A program made the position numbers and the translations under genes. Shown here one piece after another: positions 19,117-28,702 of a stretch of 64,000 nucleotides of DNA (the first letter of the stretch is position 1; each line of letters opens with the position of its first letter). Under the pieces are notes generated by a model. It was given only the letters and a program-made list of their open reading frames with translations, was not told the origin of the DNA and did not search any database. The DNA is from Ideonella oryzae (GTDB lineage Bacteria > Pseudomonadota > Gammaproteobacteria > Burkholderiales > Burkholderiaceae_C): NCBI RefSeq assembly GCF_024055665.1, contig NZ_JAMXMC010000004.1, positions 1 to 64,000 of the forward strand, read 5' to 3'.

Positions 19117-19609
19117 GCGCGGCCAGCAGGCAGACGGCGCGGGTCTCGATGGCCCGGCCCTCGCCCACCGGGCCCATCTTCTCGGCCGTCTTGGCCTTGA
19201 CGTTGACCCGTGCGGGCTCGATGCCCAGGGCCTCGGCAATGCGCGCGACCATGGCCGGCACATGCGGCGCCATCTTGGGCGCCTGGGCGACGATGGTGCA
19301 GTCCACATTGACCACCTGCCAGCCGGCCGCGCGCACGCGGCGCATGGCCTCGGTGAGCAGGCGGTGCGAATCGGCGCCCTTGAACTCCACCGCGGTGTCC
19401 GGGAAGTGGCGGCCGATGTCGCCCAGCCCGGCCCCGCCCAGCACCGCGTCGGTGATGGCGTGCAGCAGGGCGTCAGCATCCGAGTGGCCCAGCAGGCCGT
19501 GGCTGTGCGCAATGGCGACGCCGCCCAGCACCAGCGGCCGGCCCACCACCAGGGCGTGGGTGTCCCAGCCCTCGCCGACCCGCAGCGCGGGCAAGTTCGT
19601 CGTGCTCAT
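19109..19609 (-). CDS. ispF: 2-C-methyl-D-erythritol 2,4-cyclodiphosphate synthase
   Basis: A 166-residue enzyme of the non-mevalonate isoprenoid pathway that cyclises CDP-methylerythritol 2-phosphate with release of CMP. The zinc-binding Asp and His are in GWDTHALV, the [14 protein letters not shown] motif and IGRHFPDT are present, and the C-terminal [18 protein letters not shown] segment is conserved. The length is normal. Its ATG overlaps the ispD stop (ATGA). It is convergent with the DctD-like gene, and the two coding ends overlap by eight bases. Confidence 0.95.
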
Positions 19610-20700
19610 TCGGCCACCTCCATGCGTTGGGCGATGCGCCAAAGCACGCCGCTGGGGTCGGTCAGGGTCATGTCCACCAGGCCCCAGGGCCGCTGCTGCG
19701 GCGGCTCGGCGCGCACGCCGTGCTCGGCAAAGCTGCTCAGCACGCCCTCCTGCTCCAGGCGGGCCCAGAAGGTCTGCAGGTCGTCCAGCGTCAGGTGCAT
19801 CATGAAGTTCGCCGCGTGGGCGGGCTCGAAGAAGTCCTGCAGCAGAAAGGCCGTCTGCCCCATGCGGTAGCCGGCCAGGTTGCCCTGGGCGAACTCGCGG
19901 CTGAAGCCCAGGGCCTCGTAGAAGCGCTGCGACAGCGCGAAGTCGCGCGCGGGCACGAAGGCCCGGGCCTCGGCGCCGCGGCGCGCGGTGCTCAAGAGGC
20001 GCTCGGCCAGCGCGAAGTCGCCCGGCCAGGTGACCTTGAAGTTCTCGTAGTCGCCGCGCACCAGCTTCGGGCTGTGGCCCAGGGCCTCGATGGCGCTGGC
20101 CTCGTCGGTCACCTGCTCGCCGGCAAAGGCCAGCGCGGGCGCCAGCAGGCCCAGGCGGAACATCTGTGGCGTCTGCGCCGCCCATTTGCCGTTGCGGTCC
20201 ACGGTGGCGGCCACGCGACCCGCCTCTTCGGCCTTGAGCGTGTCGGCCACCGGCAGCGCCAGCAGGCCACCCACCTCGTCGTCCTGGCAGGCGTCGATCA
20301 GGCGGTCCACCCAGGCCGGGCGCAGCAGGCAGCGGGCGGCGTCGTGCACCAGCACCCAGTCCTGCGGCTGGGCGCCACGGGCGCGCAGTTCGTTCATGCC
20401 ATTGGCCACGGTTTCGGCCCGGGTGGCGCCGCCGACCTTGGCCAGCCAGATGCGGCCCTCGGCGGCATCGGCCAAGCCTGGCAGGTCTTCCTCGAACTGG
20501 GTGTCGTCCTCGGCCAGCACCACCAGGATGCCGGCCAGGCGCTCCACGCGCGAGAGGGCGGCCAGGGTGTGGGCCACCAGCGGCTGGCCCGCCACCGGCT
20601 CGTATTGCTTGGGTTGGAAGCTGCCCGCGCGGCTGCCCGTGCCCGCACAGGGCACGATCGCGAAGCAGCGGGGCTCGGCCCCGACGGTGTAGGTGGTCAT
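19606..20700 (-). CDS. ispD: IspD cytidylyltransferase fused to a C-terminal VOC (glyoxalase-like) domain
   Basis: A 364-residue protein. Residues 1 to about 235 are a complete IspD, which transfers CMP from CTP to methylerythritol 4-phosphate: [11 protein letters not shown] then [39 protein letters not shown] and [10 protein letters not shown]. IspD normally ends soon after [16 protein letters not shown], but here the frame continues for about 120 residues with a VOC fold: [34 protein letters not shown], and [15 protein letters not shown]. The VOC part has the two beta-alpha-beta-beta-beta units typical of bleomycin-resistance/glyoxalase proteins. The fusion is unusual; the VOC function is unknown. 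Coupled to ispF by an overlapping stop/start. Confidence 0.9.
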   Translation of the reverse strand: MTTYTVGAEPRCFAIVPCAGTGSRAGSFQPKQYEPVAGQPLVAHTLAALSRVERLAGILVVLAEDDTQFEEDLPGLADAAEGRIWLAKVGGATRAETVANGMNELRARGAQPQDWVLVHDAARCLLRPAWVDRLIDACQDDEVGGLLALPVADTLKAEEAGRVAATVDRNGKWAAQTPQMFRLGLLAPALAFAGEQVTDEASAIEALGHSPKLVRGDYENFKVTWPGDFALAERLLSTARRGAEARAFVPARDFALSQRFYEALGFSREFAQGNLAGYRMGQTAFLLQDFFEPAHAANFMMHLTLDDLQTFWARLEQEGVLSSFAEHGVRAEPPQQRPWGLVDMTLTDPSGVLWRIAQRMEVAE

Positions 20701-20791
20701 CGTCCGGATTCTAGAATTGCGGGGTTCAACGCCCCCGAGCCGCGCTCCGGGGCGTGTTGTCGTTTCATGCGCGTCCCGCGCGCCCCGCCCC

Positions 20792-23700
20792 ATGCAACTG
20801 CCCCACATCGCCCCCGGCAAACGATTCACCCTGCCCCGCCCCACCGGCTCGGCCGACGCCCTGCTGCTGGCGCGCCATGCCCAGGCCCGGGTGGCCGAGG
20901 GGCAGGTGCTGGGCATCGTCACCGCCGAGCCGGGCGACGCCCAGCGCCTGGCCGAGGAGATGGCCTTCTTCGCCCCCGGGCTGCGGGCGGCGGTGTTCCC
21001 GGACTGGGAGACCCTGCCCTATGACACCTTCAGCCCGCACCAGGACCTGATCTCCGAGCGCCTGTCCACGCTCTGGCGCATCCACAGCGGCACGGTGGAC
21101 GTGGTGCTGCTGCCGGCCACCACCGCGCTCACGCGGCTGGCGCCGCCCTCCTTCCTGGCCGGCACCACCTTCCAGTTCAAGCAGAAGACCAAGCTGGACG
21201 AGGCGGCCCTGAAAAGCCAGCTGACCCTGGCCGGCTACAGCCATGTGAGCCAGGTGGTGTCGCCCGGCGAATACGCGGTGCGCGGCGGCCTGATCGACCT
21301 GTTCCCCATGGGCTCGCCGGTGCCCTACCGGGTGGACCTGTTCGACAACGAGATCGACTCGATCCGCACCTTCGACCCCGACAGCCAGCGCAGCCTCTAC
21401 CCGGTGCCCGAGGTGCAGCTGCTGCCCGGGCGCGAGTTCCCGATGGACGAGGCGGCGCGGCAGCGCTTTCGCGAACGCTGGCGCGAGAAGCTCGAAGGCG
21501 ACCCGACCAAGAGCCGCATCTACAAGGACATCGCCCAGGGCATCGCCACCGCCGGCATCGAGTACTACCTGCCGCTGTTCTTCGACGAGACGGCGAGCAT
21601 CTTCGACTACCTCGGCGCACAGGCCAGCCTGGTGCTGCACGGCGAGGTGGACGAGGCCCTGCAGCGCTTCTGGACCGACACGCGCGAGCGCCACCGCTTC
21701 CTGCAGCACGACCCGGAGCGGCCCATCCTGCCGCCCGAGGCCATCTACCTGAAGGTGGAGGAATTCTTCACCCGCACCGGCGCCCATGCCACGCTGGCCC
21801 TGCGCGGCAGCGAGCCGGTGGACTGGGCCCGCCCGCTGCCCGACGTGAGCGTGAGCCGCGGTGCCACCGAACCCCTGGGGGCGCTGGAGAAGCACCTGGA
21901 CGGCACCCCCCACCGCGTGCTGCTGATGGGCGAGAGTGAGGGCCGGCGCGAGAGCCTGCTGGAGCTGCTGCGCGACCACAAGATCCAGGTGCCCACGGTC
22001 GAGACCCTGGCCGACTTCCTGGCCGGCGACGAGAAGGTGGCCATCACCGCCGCCCCGCTGACGGCCGGTTTCTTCTGGCACGAGCCCGAAGCCCAGGTGG
22101 CGGTGCAGTTCATCACCGAGGGCGAGCTCTTCGCCAGTGCGCCGGGCACCCGGCGGCGGCGCAAGCAGGAGCAGACCAGCAACGTCGACGCGCTGATCAA
22201 GGACCTCTCGGAGCTGAAGCTGGGCGACCCGGTGGTGCACTCGGCCCACGGCATCGGCCGCTACCAGGGCCTGGTCAGCATCGACACCGGGCTGGAAGGC
22301 CCCAGCGAGTTCCTGCACCTGGAATACGCCGACCAGGCCACGCTCTATGTGCCGGTCAGCCAGCTGCACCTGATCAGCCGCTACACCGGCGTGAGCGCCG
22401 AGGAGGCCCCGCTGCACAAGCTGGGCTCCCAGCAGTGGGACAAGGCCCGGCGCAAGGCCGCCGAGCAGGTGCGCGATGCCGCGGCCGAGCTGCTCAACAT
22501 CTACGCCCTGCGCGCCGCCCGCGAGGGCATGGCCCACCGTTTCTCCCCACACGATTACGAGGCCTTTGCCGCCAGCTTCGGCTTCGAGGAAACGCCCGAC
22601 CAGCAGGCCGCCATCCATGCGGTGATCCAGGACATGATCAGCCCGCGGCCGATGGACCGGCTGGTCTGCGGCGACGTGGGTTTCGGCAAGACCGAGGTGG
22701 CCCTGCGCGCGGCCTTCGTCGCGGTGCACGCGGGCAAGCAGGTGGCCCTGCTGGCGCCCACCACGCTGCTGGCCGAGCAGCATTACCAGACCATCGTCGA
22801 CCGCTTCGGCAAGTGGCCGGTCAAGGTGGCCGAGCTGAGCCGCTTCCGCAGCGCCAAGGAAGTCAAGGTGGCGCTGGAGGGCATTGCCGACGGCAGCATC
22901 GACATCGTCGTGGGCACGCACAAGCTGCTGTCCAAGGACGTGCAGTTCAAGCGCCTGGGCCTCTTGATCATCGACGAGGAACACCGCTTCGGTGTGCGCC
23001 ACAAGGAGGCCATGAAGGCCTTGCGCGCCGAGGTGGACGTGCTGACGCTGACCGCCACCCCCATCCCCCGCACCCTGGGCATGGCGCTGGAGGGGCTGCG
23101 CGACCTGTCGGTCATCGCCACCGCGCCGCAGCGTCGCCTGGCCATCAAGACCTTCGTGCGCAACGAGGGCAAGAGCGTGATCCGCGAGGCGGTGCTGCGC
23201 GAATTGAAGCGCGGCGGCCAGGTCTACTTCCTGCACAACGAGGTGGAGACCATCGAGAACCGCCGCCAGGCCCTGGCCGAGCTGATTCCCGAGGCCCGCA
23301 TCGGCGTGGCCCACGGCCAGATGCCCGAGCGCGAGCTGGAGCGGGTGATGCGCGAGTTCACCACCCAGCGCTTCAACGTGCTGCTGTGCTCGACCATCAT
23401 CGAGACCGGCATCGACGTGCCCAGCGCCAACACCATCATCATCAGCCGGGCCGACAAGTTCGGCCTGGCCCAGCTGCACCAGCTGCGCGGCCGCGTGGGC
23501 CGCAGTCACCACCAGGCCTATGCCTACCTGCTGGTGCCCGATGTGGAGGGCCTGACCAAGCAGGCCGGTCAGCGCCTGACCGCCATCCAGGAGATGGAGG
23601 AACTGGGCTCGGGCTTCTACCTGGCCATGCACGATCTGGAGATCCGCGGCGCCGGCGAGGTGCTGGGCGACAACCAGAGCGGCAACATGATGGAGGTGGG

Positions 23701-24244
23701 CTTCCAGCTCTACAACGAGATGCTGGCCGAGGCGGTGCGCGCGCTGAAGAATGGCGAGGAGCCCGACCTGCTAAGCCCGCACAGCGTCGTCTTCGGCGCC
23801 GCCACCGAGATCAATCTGCACACCCCGGCCCTGCTGCCCGACGCCTACTGCGGCGACGTGCACACCCGGCTGAACTTCTACAAGCGCCTGGCCACGGCCG
23901 AGAAGCCCGAGCAGCTCGACCGCCTGCTCGAAGAGATCACCGACCGCTTCGGCAAACTGCCCGCCCAGGGCCAGGCCCTGTTCGACACCCACCGCCTGCG
24001 CATCCAGGCCAAGCCCTACGGCGTGGTGAAGATCGACGCCAACCCCAAGCTGATGAACGTGACCTTCCGGCCCAACCCGCCGGTGGACGCGCTGCGCATC
24101 ATCGAGCTGGTGCAGAAGAACCGGGCGGTCAAGCTGGTGGGCAACGAGAAGCTGCGCATCGACCGCGAGATCGCCGACCCGCGCGAGCGCGCCACCTACC
24201 TGCGCGACCTGCTGCGCTCGCTGGGCCAGCCGGTGAAGGCCTGA
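20792..24244 (+). CDS. mfd: Transcription-repair coupling factor Mfd
   Basis: A 1150-residue DNA translocase that removes RNA polymerase stalled at lesions and recruits UvrA. N-terminal UvrB-like modules include FPDWETLPYDTFSPHQDLISERL and GEYAVRGGLIDLFP. The RNA polymerase interaction domain includes DPVVHSAHGIGRYQGL. The RecG-like motor has Walker A GDVGFGKTEVALRAAF, DEEHRFGVRHKE, TATPIPRTLGMAL and the TRG motif QLRGRVGRS. The C-terminal TRCF domain ends the protein. Length matches the family. It is divergent from ispD with 91 bases between. Confidence 0.97.
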   Translation: MQLPHIAPGKRFTLPRPTGSADALLLARHAQARVAEGQVLGIVTAEPGDAQRLAEEMAFFAPGLRAAVFPDWETLPYDTFSPHQDLISERLSTLWRIHSGTVDVVLLPATTALTRLAPPSFLAGTTFQFKQKTKLDEAALKSQLTLAGYSHVSQVVSPGEYAVRGGLIDLFPMGSPVPYRVDLFDNEIDSIRTFDPDSQRSLYPVPEVQLLPGREFPMDEAARQRFRERWREKLEGDPTKSRIYKDIAQGIATAGIEYYLPLFFDETASIFDYLGAQASLVLHGEVDEALQRFWTDTRERHRFLQHDPERPILPPEAIYLKVEEFFTRTGAHATLALRGSEPVDWARPLPDVSVSRGATEPLGALEKHLDGTPHRVLLMGESEGRRESLLELLRDHKIQVPTVETLADFLAGDEKVAITAAPLTAGFFWHEPEAQVAVQFITEGELFASAPGTRRRRKQEQTSNVDALIKDLSELKLGDPVVHSAHGIGRYQGLVSIDTGLEGPSEFLHLEYADQATLYVPVSQLHLISRYTGVSAEEAPLHKLGSQQWDKARRKAAEQVRDAAAELLNIYALRAAREGMAHRFSPHDYEAFAASFGFEETPDQQAAIHAVIQDMISPRPMDRLVCGDVGFGKTEVALRAAFVAVHAGKQVALLAPTTLLAEQHYQTIVDRFGKWPVKVAELSRFRSAKEVKVALEGIADGSIDIVVGTHKLLSKDVQFKRLGLLIIDEEHRFGVRHKEAMKALRAEVDVLTLTATPIPRTLGMALEGLRDLSVIATAPQRRLAIKTFVRNEGKSVIREAVLRELKRGGQVYFLHNEVETIENRRQALAELIPEARIGVAHGQMPERELERVMREFTTQRFNVLLCSTIIETGIDVPSANTIIISRADKFGLAQLHQLRGRVGRSHHQAYAYLLVPDVEGLTKQAGQRLTAIQEMEELGSGFYLAMHDLEIRGAGEVLGDNQSGNMMEVGFQLYNEMLAEAVRALKNGEEPDLLSPHSVVFGAATEINLHTPALLPDAYCGDVHTRLNFYKRLATAEKPEQLDRLLEEITDRFGKLPAQGQALFDTHRLRIQAKPYGVVKIDANPKLMNVTFRPNPPVDALRIIELVQKNRAVKLVGNEKLRIDREIADPRERATYLRDLLRSLGQPVKA

Positions 24245-24396
24245 GCGGATGGCCGCCGGGCATCCTCAAGTTTGAGCGGGTTAAGAAAGCCGGAAGAATG
24301 CTGGAGGGAATATAGAAGAGCGGCTGCGGGACCGGCTTCCTACAGTGACGACACGCCAGCCCCATCGCGCTGGCGAGCACACCAACAGGAGCCAAC

Positions 24397-25131
24397 ATGC
24401 AGGACACTTCTCTCGCCCACCAGCACACCAACGCCGCCCGGACCTCCCCGGCCGCCACCGCGCCCCGGTACGACCTCTACCAGGGCATCCACAAGGCCCT
24501 GCGGCGCCTCTATGCCGACACCCTGGTGCGTCTGGGCCAGGCCGACCCGGACGACAGCCAAGCGATGGCACAGGTGCTGGGCCAGGTGCGCACCCTGTGC
24601 GACATCTGCGAGGTTCACTACGCCGATGAGGACCGCTTCATGCATCCGGCGCTGGAGCAGGCCCAGCCGGGCTGCACTGCGGCCATCACGGCGGAGCACG
24701 AGGTGCACCGCGACACGCTCGAATCAGTACGCGAGCTGACCGCGGTGGTCGAAGCCAGCCACGGCACGACCCGCAGTCAGGCCCTGAACCGCCTGTACCA
24801 GACGCTGGCCGTGCTGATGGCCGAGGACCTGATCCACATGCGGGTGGAGGACCAGGACTTCAACGCCGTGCTCTGGCGCCATTACGACGATGCTGCCCTC
24901 CAGGCCCTGGAGGGTGAACTGGTGGCGACCATCCCGCCGGCCATCATGATGGCCACGCTGCCTTGGATGATCGGTGCGCTCAATGCCCCCGAGCGCAGCG
25001 CCTTCCTCGCCGGCGCCCGTCAGGGCATGCCGCCGGCGGTCTTCGAGGCCGTCATCACCATCGCCCGGCGGGAGCTGCCCGAGGGGGAATGGAACAAGCT
25101 CGCGGCGGCGCTGTACCTGCCGCCGAACTGA
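24397..25131 (+). CDS. Hemerythrin HHE-domain protein
   Basis: A 244-residue protein with a four-helix hemerythrin-like N-terminal domain. Candidate di-iron ligands are His in YQGIHKALRR, His and Glu in EVHYADEDRFMH, His in AEHEVHRDTL and the ligands in EDLIHMRVEDQDFNAVLW. A C-terminal helical region of about 80 residues (ATIPPAIMMATLPWMIGAL onward) is beyond the minimal domain. Members sense or buffer oxygen, nitric oxide or iron. AGGAG lies nine bases ahead of the ATG. It is convergent with the split-barrel regulator gene. Confidence 0.8.
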   Translation: MQDTSLAHQHTNAARTSPAATAPRYDLYQGIHKALRRLYADTLVRLGQADPDDSQAMAQVLGQVRTLCDICEVHYADEDRFMHPALEQAQPGCTAAITAEHEVHRDTLESVRELTAVVEASHGTTRSQALNRLYQTLAVLMAEDLIHMRVEDQDFNAVLWRHYDDAALQALEGELVATIPPAIMMATLPWMIGALNAPERSAFLAGARQGMPPAVFEAVITIARRELPEGEWNKLAAALYLPPN

Positions 25132-25164
25132 GACACCAACCTGCGCGGACAGGTGCGGCCGGGC

Positions 25165-26505
25165 TCAGGCCTGCAGCGTCAGGCTCAGGGGCCGCTGCAG
25201 GCACAGCCGGAACCGGCCGCGGCCGGTGCGCACCAGCCGCAACCCCTCACAACGCTCCTCCAGCCGGCGGGTCAGCATCAACAGCCGGGCCTCCAGGTTG
25301 TCACCCACTTCGGGCAAGCCCAGGCTGGGTGCCAGCCGCAACTCGCGGTTGGAGAACTCGGTGCGGCCGTGGCGGGCGTGCTCCTGCAGCAGCAGCCAAA
25401 GAATGGAGCCGGCCAGGCCGCGGATCAGGTACTGGTCGTCCAGGAAGATGCTGCCGTCGGCCTCGAAATGGCGCACCCGCAGCAGTTCACCCTGGGGGTT
25501 GGCCCCAGCCTCGGCGGCCGCCGGCTCGGCAGGTTCCGCCTCGTCTGCCCGGGCCTGCAGGTGGCGCTGCAGGGCCCCCACATGGGCGGCCAATGCCAGC
25601 AGCGCATCCTCGTCGTCACCGGTGAAACGCTGGTCCCGGGTGCTTTCGACGAACAGCGCGCCAAGCAGCTCGCCACCGTCGCAGATGGGCACCGCCAGCT
25701 GGCTGTGCGGCTGCGGCAGCCCGGGCCAGGGAATCTCGTCCTCCAGCGGCTGCCCGCCCTCACGCACCAGGGCCTCGCGGATGGTCTGGTTGTAGGCCCG
25801 GTCCTGGGTCAAGTGGCCGATGCGGATGGGGGTGTGGGCGCGCGCGGCCACGCCGATGACGCCCTGGCCCACCGGAATCTCCGCCCCGACGCCGGAAGCG
25901 CCATAGCCGCGGCTGGCCACGGTGGCCAGGCACTGGCGCTCGCCTTCATGCATCAGCACCATGGCGTGATCGATCTCGAACTCGCGCTGCAGGGCGTCGA
26001 GCAGGGTGTCGAACAGCGCTTCAAGCGTCTGCGAGGGCATCAGTGCCTGCAGCGTTCGGCGCAGCGCGGCCAGGCGGTTGAGGCCGGGCGGGGCCTCCGG
26101 CAGCGTGGGAGCCCCCACCTGCACGACGGCCAGCACCTCGTAGACATCGGAACCGCGCAGGCGGAAGACCTCGGCCATCCCCACATGTGAGGCCACCCCG
26201 GCCAGCTTGGCCTTCATGCGCTCGAACAGCGGCCCCTCGGACTCGGTGCGCAGGTAGCGCGCCCGCAGCCGGTACATCGCCGCGGTGACGGGATGCACCA
26301 CCAGCAGCTCCACCTGGGGGTTGTCCAGCACGTTGCGCCGAGTCTTGTTGAAGAACTGGAACGACAGGGCCACATGGCGCGCATCCACGTACTCCACCTG
26401 GGAGAGGTAGGCCACGTTGGGCTCGCCCTCGGCGCTGGCGGTGGCCATGACCCCGGGAATGCCGCCCTCCAGACAGGCCCTCACGCTGTCGACGGTCAGG
26501 CTCAT
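25165..26505 (-). CDS. Flavin split-barrel / GAF / winged-helix regulator
   Basis: A 446-residue protein with three parts. Residues 1 to about 150 resemble the pyridoxamine-5'-phosphate-oxidase-like split barrel (GGIPGVMATASAEGEPNVAYLSQVEYVD, the FFNKTRRNVLDNPQVELLV segment). Residues about 165-325 form a GAF domain (LEALFDTLLDAL to LLGALFVESTRDQRFTGDDEDALLALAAHVG). The final 110 residues look like an OmpR-type winged helix (LAGSILWLLLQEHARHGRTEFSNREL to LVRTGRGRFRL). It is probably a cytoplasmic ligand- or flavin-responsive transcription factor. Its ATG overlaps the stop of the upstream split-barrel gene, so the two act together. Domain calls are by pattern; the ligand is unknown. Confidence 0.7.
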   Translation of the reverse strand: MSLTVDSVRACLEGGIPGVMATASAEGEPNVAYLSQVEYVDARHVALSFQFFNKTRRNVLDNPQVELLVVHPVTAAMYRLRARYLRTESEGPLFERMKAKLAGVASHVGMAEVFRLRGSDVYEVLAVVQVGAPTLPEAPPGLNRLAALRRTLQALMPSQTLEALFDTLLDALQREFEIDHAMVLMHEGERQCLATVASRGYGASGVGAEIPVGQGVIGVAARAHTPIRIGHLTQDRAYNQTIREALVREGGQPLEDEIPWPGLPQPHSQLAVPICDGGELLGALFVESTRDQRFTGDDEDALLALAAHVGALQRHLQARADEAEPAEPAAAEAGANPQGELLRVRHFEADGSIFLDDQYLIRGLAGSILWLLLQEHARHGRTEFSNRELRLAPSLGLPEVGDNLEARLLMLTRRLEERCEGLRLVRTGRGRFRLCLQRPLSLTLQA

Positions 26506-27029
26506 GCGGCCCCCCCGGCGGGATCCAGCCGGGTGCCCGCGCGTGGGCCGGGTGTCTGCTCCCAGGCCTGGGTGGGGGTGAAACGCACGGCCCACACCGG
26601 GGCGGCCTGCGTGCTCTTGAGCGCATGGGCCAGTTCCCGGCTGAAGCCGATGCCCTCAAGCTCATCGGCGAAGTGCTCGACGCCCTGGGCCACATGGGCC
26701 AGATCCTCGGCCGTGGCCGGCTCCACCAGGGCGTCACGCCCCTTCAGTTGCACGGAGGCGTGGGTGGAGGGCTCGCTGAGCACCACGGCTACCCAGCCAC
26801 GTCGGCGCAGATCTTCCAGCACCGGTTCGCGGCCGTGCTCGGGCACGTAAACGGACACCCGCGCGCGATCGGCGTCCCAGGCGAAGCCCACCGCGCGGAT
26901 CAGGTGCGGCTGCCCTGCGGCATCACTGCTGCCCACGATGACCGAGATCGGGCGGGCCATCAGGGTCAGGATGCTTTCACCCAGCGTGATCGCCTGCGTC
27001 GGTGCGACGTCTTCCGTCATGTCCCTCAT
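26502..27029 (-). CDS. Pyridoxamine-5'-phosphate-oxidase-like FMN-binding split-barrel protein
   Basis: A 175-residue protein of the flavin-binding split-barrel type: ITLGESILTLMARPISVIVGSSDAAGQPHLIRAVGFAWDADR followed by VSVYVPEH and LEDLRRRGWVAVVLSEPSTHASVQLKG, which are the core strands and the phosphate-binding surface. It is probably a cytoplasmic flavin or heme-utilisation-like protein; the reaction is unknown. GGGAG lies eight bases before the chosen ATG; an alternative ATG at 27020 follows GAGGG. Its stop codon overlaps the start of the split-barrel/GAF regulator, suggesting a sensor-regulator pair. Confidence 0.72.
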   Translation of the reverse strand: MRDMTEDVAPTQAITLGESILTLMARPISVIVGSSDAAGQPHLIRAVGFAWDADRARVSVYVPEHGREPVLEDLRRRGWVAVVLSEPSTHASVQLKGRDALVEPATAEDLAHVAQGVEHFADELEGIGFSRELAHALKSTQAAPVWAVRFTPTQAWEQTPGPRAGTRLDPAGGAA

Positions 27030-27178
27030 CCCTGTGGCTCCCGCCAGAAGCCTGTAGTCGGCCCAGGGGTGCAAGGGTGCCCGAGAACCCGCCGGCCGCC
27101 AAGTGGGCCGGGCCCGCCCGTAAAATCGGCCTCCTTCCTTGCCTGCCTGCCGGGGCGCCCTGCCCACCCGGCCCTCCG

Positions 27179-27889
27179 ATGTCCCACACCGAATTCGCGC
27201 CCGGCCTGAAGGTCCAGGGCCTGACCCCGCCGCTGCGCCTGGCCGATTACCGCCTGGCCGCCTTCGACATGGATTCCACGCTGATCAACCTCGAGTGCGT
27301 GGACGAGATCGCCTCGGCCGTGGGCAAGAAGGCCGAGGTGGCCGCTATCACCGAGGCCGCGATGCGCGGCGAGATCGCCGACTACAAGGAAAGCCTGCGC
27401 CAGCGTGTGGCCTTGCTGCGCGGCGTGCCGGTGTCGGCCATGCAGGCCATCTACGACGAGCGCCTGCAGCTCAACCCCGGCGTGGCCACCTTCGTGGCCG
27501 CCTGCCAGGCCGCCGGCCTGAAGACGCTGCTGGTCTCCGGCGGTTTCACCTTCTTCACCGACCGTGTGAAGGACCGGCTGAAGCTGGATTTCGCCCGCTC
27601 CAATGTGCTGGAAATCGAGGGCGATACCCTGACCGGCCGCATGGTGGACCAGGTCTGGGGCGACATCGTGGACGGCGAGGAAAAGCGCCGCACCCTGCTG
27701 CAGACCTGCGAGCAACTGGGCATCGCCCCGGGCCAGGCCATCGCCGTGGGCGATGGCGCCAATGACCTGCCAATGATGGGCATGGCCGGCCTGTCGGTGG
27801 CCTACCACGCGAAGCCGGCCGTGCGGGCCCAGGCCAAGGTGTCGATCGAACAGGGCGGCATGGACCGCCTGCTCGAACTGCTGCGCTGA
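27179..27889 (+). CDS. serB: Phosphoserine phosphatase
   Basis: A 236-residue HAD-family enzyme for the last step of serine synthesis. The catalytic DxDST motif is FDMDSTL with the nucleophile Asp; VDEIASAVGKKAEVAAITEAAMRG is the cap; LLVSGGFTFFTDRV is motif II; and GDGANDLPMMGMAGLSVAYHAKP binds magnesium. It lacks the N-terminal ACT-like domain of the longer E. coli enzyme but corresponds to the shorter betaproteobacterial form. It is divergent from the split-barrel genes. Confidence 0.94.
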   Translation: MSHTEFAPGLKVQGLTPPLRLADYRLAAFDMDSTLINLECVDEIASAVGKKAEVAAITEAAMRGEIADYKESLRQRVALLRGVPVSAMQAIYDERLQLNPGVATFVAACQAAGLKTLLVSGGFTFFTDRVKDRLKLDFARSNVLEIEGDTLTGRMVDQVWGDIVDGEEKRRTLLQTCEQLGIAPGQAIAVGDGANDLPMMGMAGLSVAYHAKPAVRAQAKVSIEQGGMDRLLELLR

Positions 27890-27979
27890 GCCTTCAGGGA
27901 ACGTGCTGGCGTGACGCCTGGCACACACCGCGCACTTTCCCGGCTCAATCCCGGCCGGCTGGCGACCGATATCGCTGGC

Positions 27980-28702
27980 ATGAGCCACATTCTGATCGTC
28001 GACCCCGTTGCCCCGCGCTGCCGGGTGGTGCTGGAACTGCTGGCCACCGTGGGCTGGGAGCCAGAGGCCGTTGCCACACCCTGGGACGCCCTGGATGTCC
28101 TCAAACGCAAGCCGCTGCAGTTGATCGTCGTCAACGGCGGCAGCCACAGCAGTGCAGGCCTGGGCCTGAGCTACCTGCTGCGCACCCACAGGGACTGGGC
28201 CCACATCCCGGTGCTGCAGCTGGGGGGCGACGAGGAAGAATCCGAAATCCGGGAGGCGCGCCGCGCTGGCGTGAACTTCCGCATCGGCTACGACACTGGC
28301 TTTGAGGACCTGCTGCTGCGCCTGGCCTTGCTGATGGGCAATGAGCCCGCCACACGCGCCATCATCGAAGCCTCGCCCGCGGGCGCTCTGGACGAGGCCC
28401 TGACCCAGGTCTGGCAGGCCCAGGCCGATCTGCTGCACGAACCGCATCTGCTGCCCGGCACGCTGCATGCCGCCCGCGAGGTGCTGGAGCGGCTGCTGAG
28501 CCTGCGCCGGGACGACGCCTCGGTGGAGGCGGCCATGGCCCTGACCCGCGTGCCGCGCGGCGGCCCGGCCCTTCGCCAGTGGGCCGACCGCCATCTGCCC
28601 TGCCCGCCGCAGACCCTGGACCCGGCCTTCGAACGGCTGATGGGCCGCTGCTTCGCGCCGCTCAGCTGGACAGCTGAGCCCAGGTCTTCTCCAACCGCTT
28701 GA
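27980..28702 (+). CDS. Degenerate receiver-domain (pseudo-receiver) protein
   Basis: A 240-residue protein whose first 115 residues follow the receiver fold (HILIVDPVAPRCRVVLELLATVGW and ALDVLKRKPLQLIVVNGGS). The phosphoacceptor Asp position is Asn (VVNGG), only one of the usual acidic pair remains, and the conserved Lys is missing in VNFRIGYDTG. Phosphorylation is therefore unlikely. The C-terminal 120 residues are helical (DEALTQVWQAQADLLHEPHLLPG), with no recognised output domain. The gene converges on hrpA and overlaps its 3' end by 41 bases. It probably works as a protein-interaction module. Confidence 0.6.
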   Translation: MSHILIVDPVAPRCRVVLELLATVGWEPEAVATPWDALDVLKRKPLQLIVVNGGSHSSAGLGLSYLLRTHRDWAHIPVLQLGGDEEESEIREARRAGVNFRIGYDTGFEDLLLRLALLMGNEPATRAIIEASPAGALDEALTQVWQAQADLLHEPHLLPGTLHAAREVLERLLSLRRDDASVEAAMALTRVPRGGPALRQWADRHLPCPPQTLDPAFERLMGRCFAPLSWTAEPRSSPTA

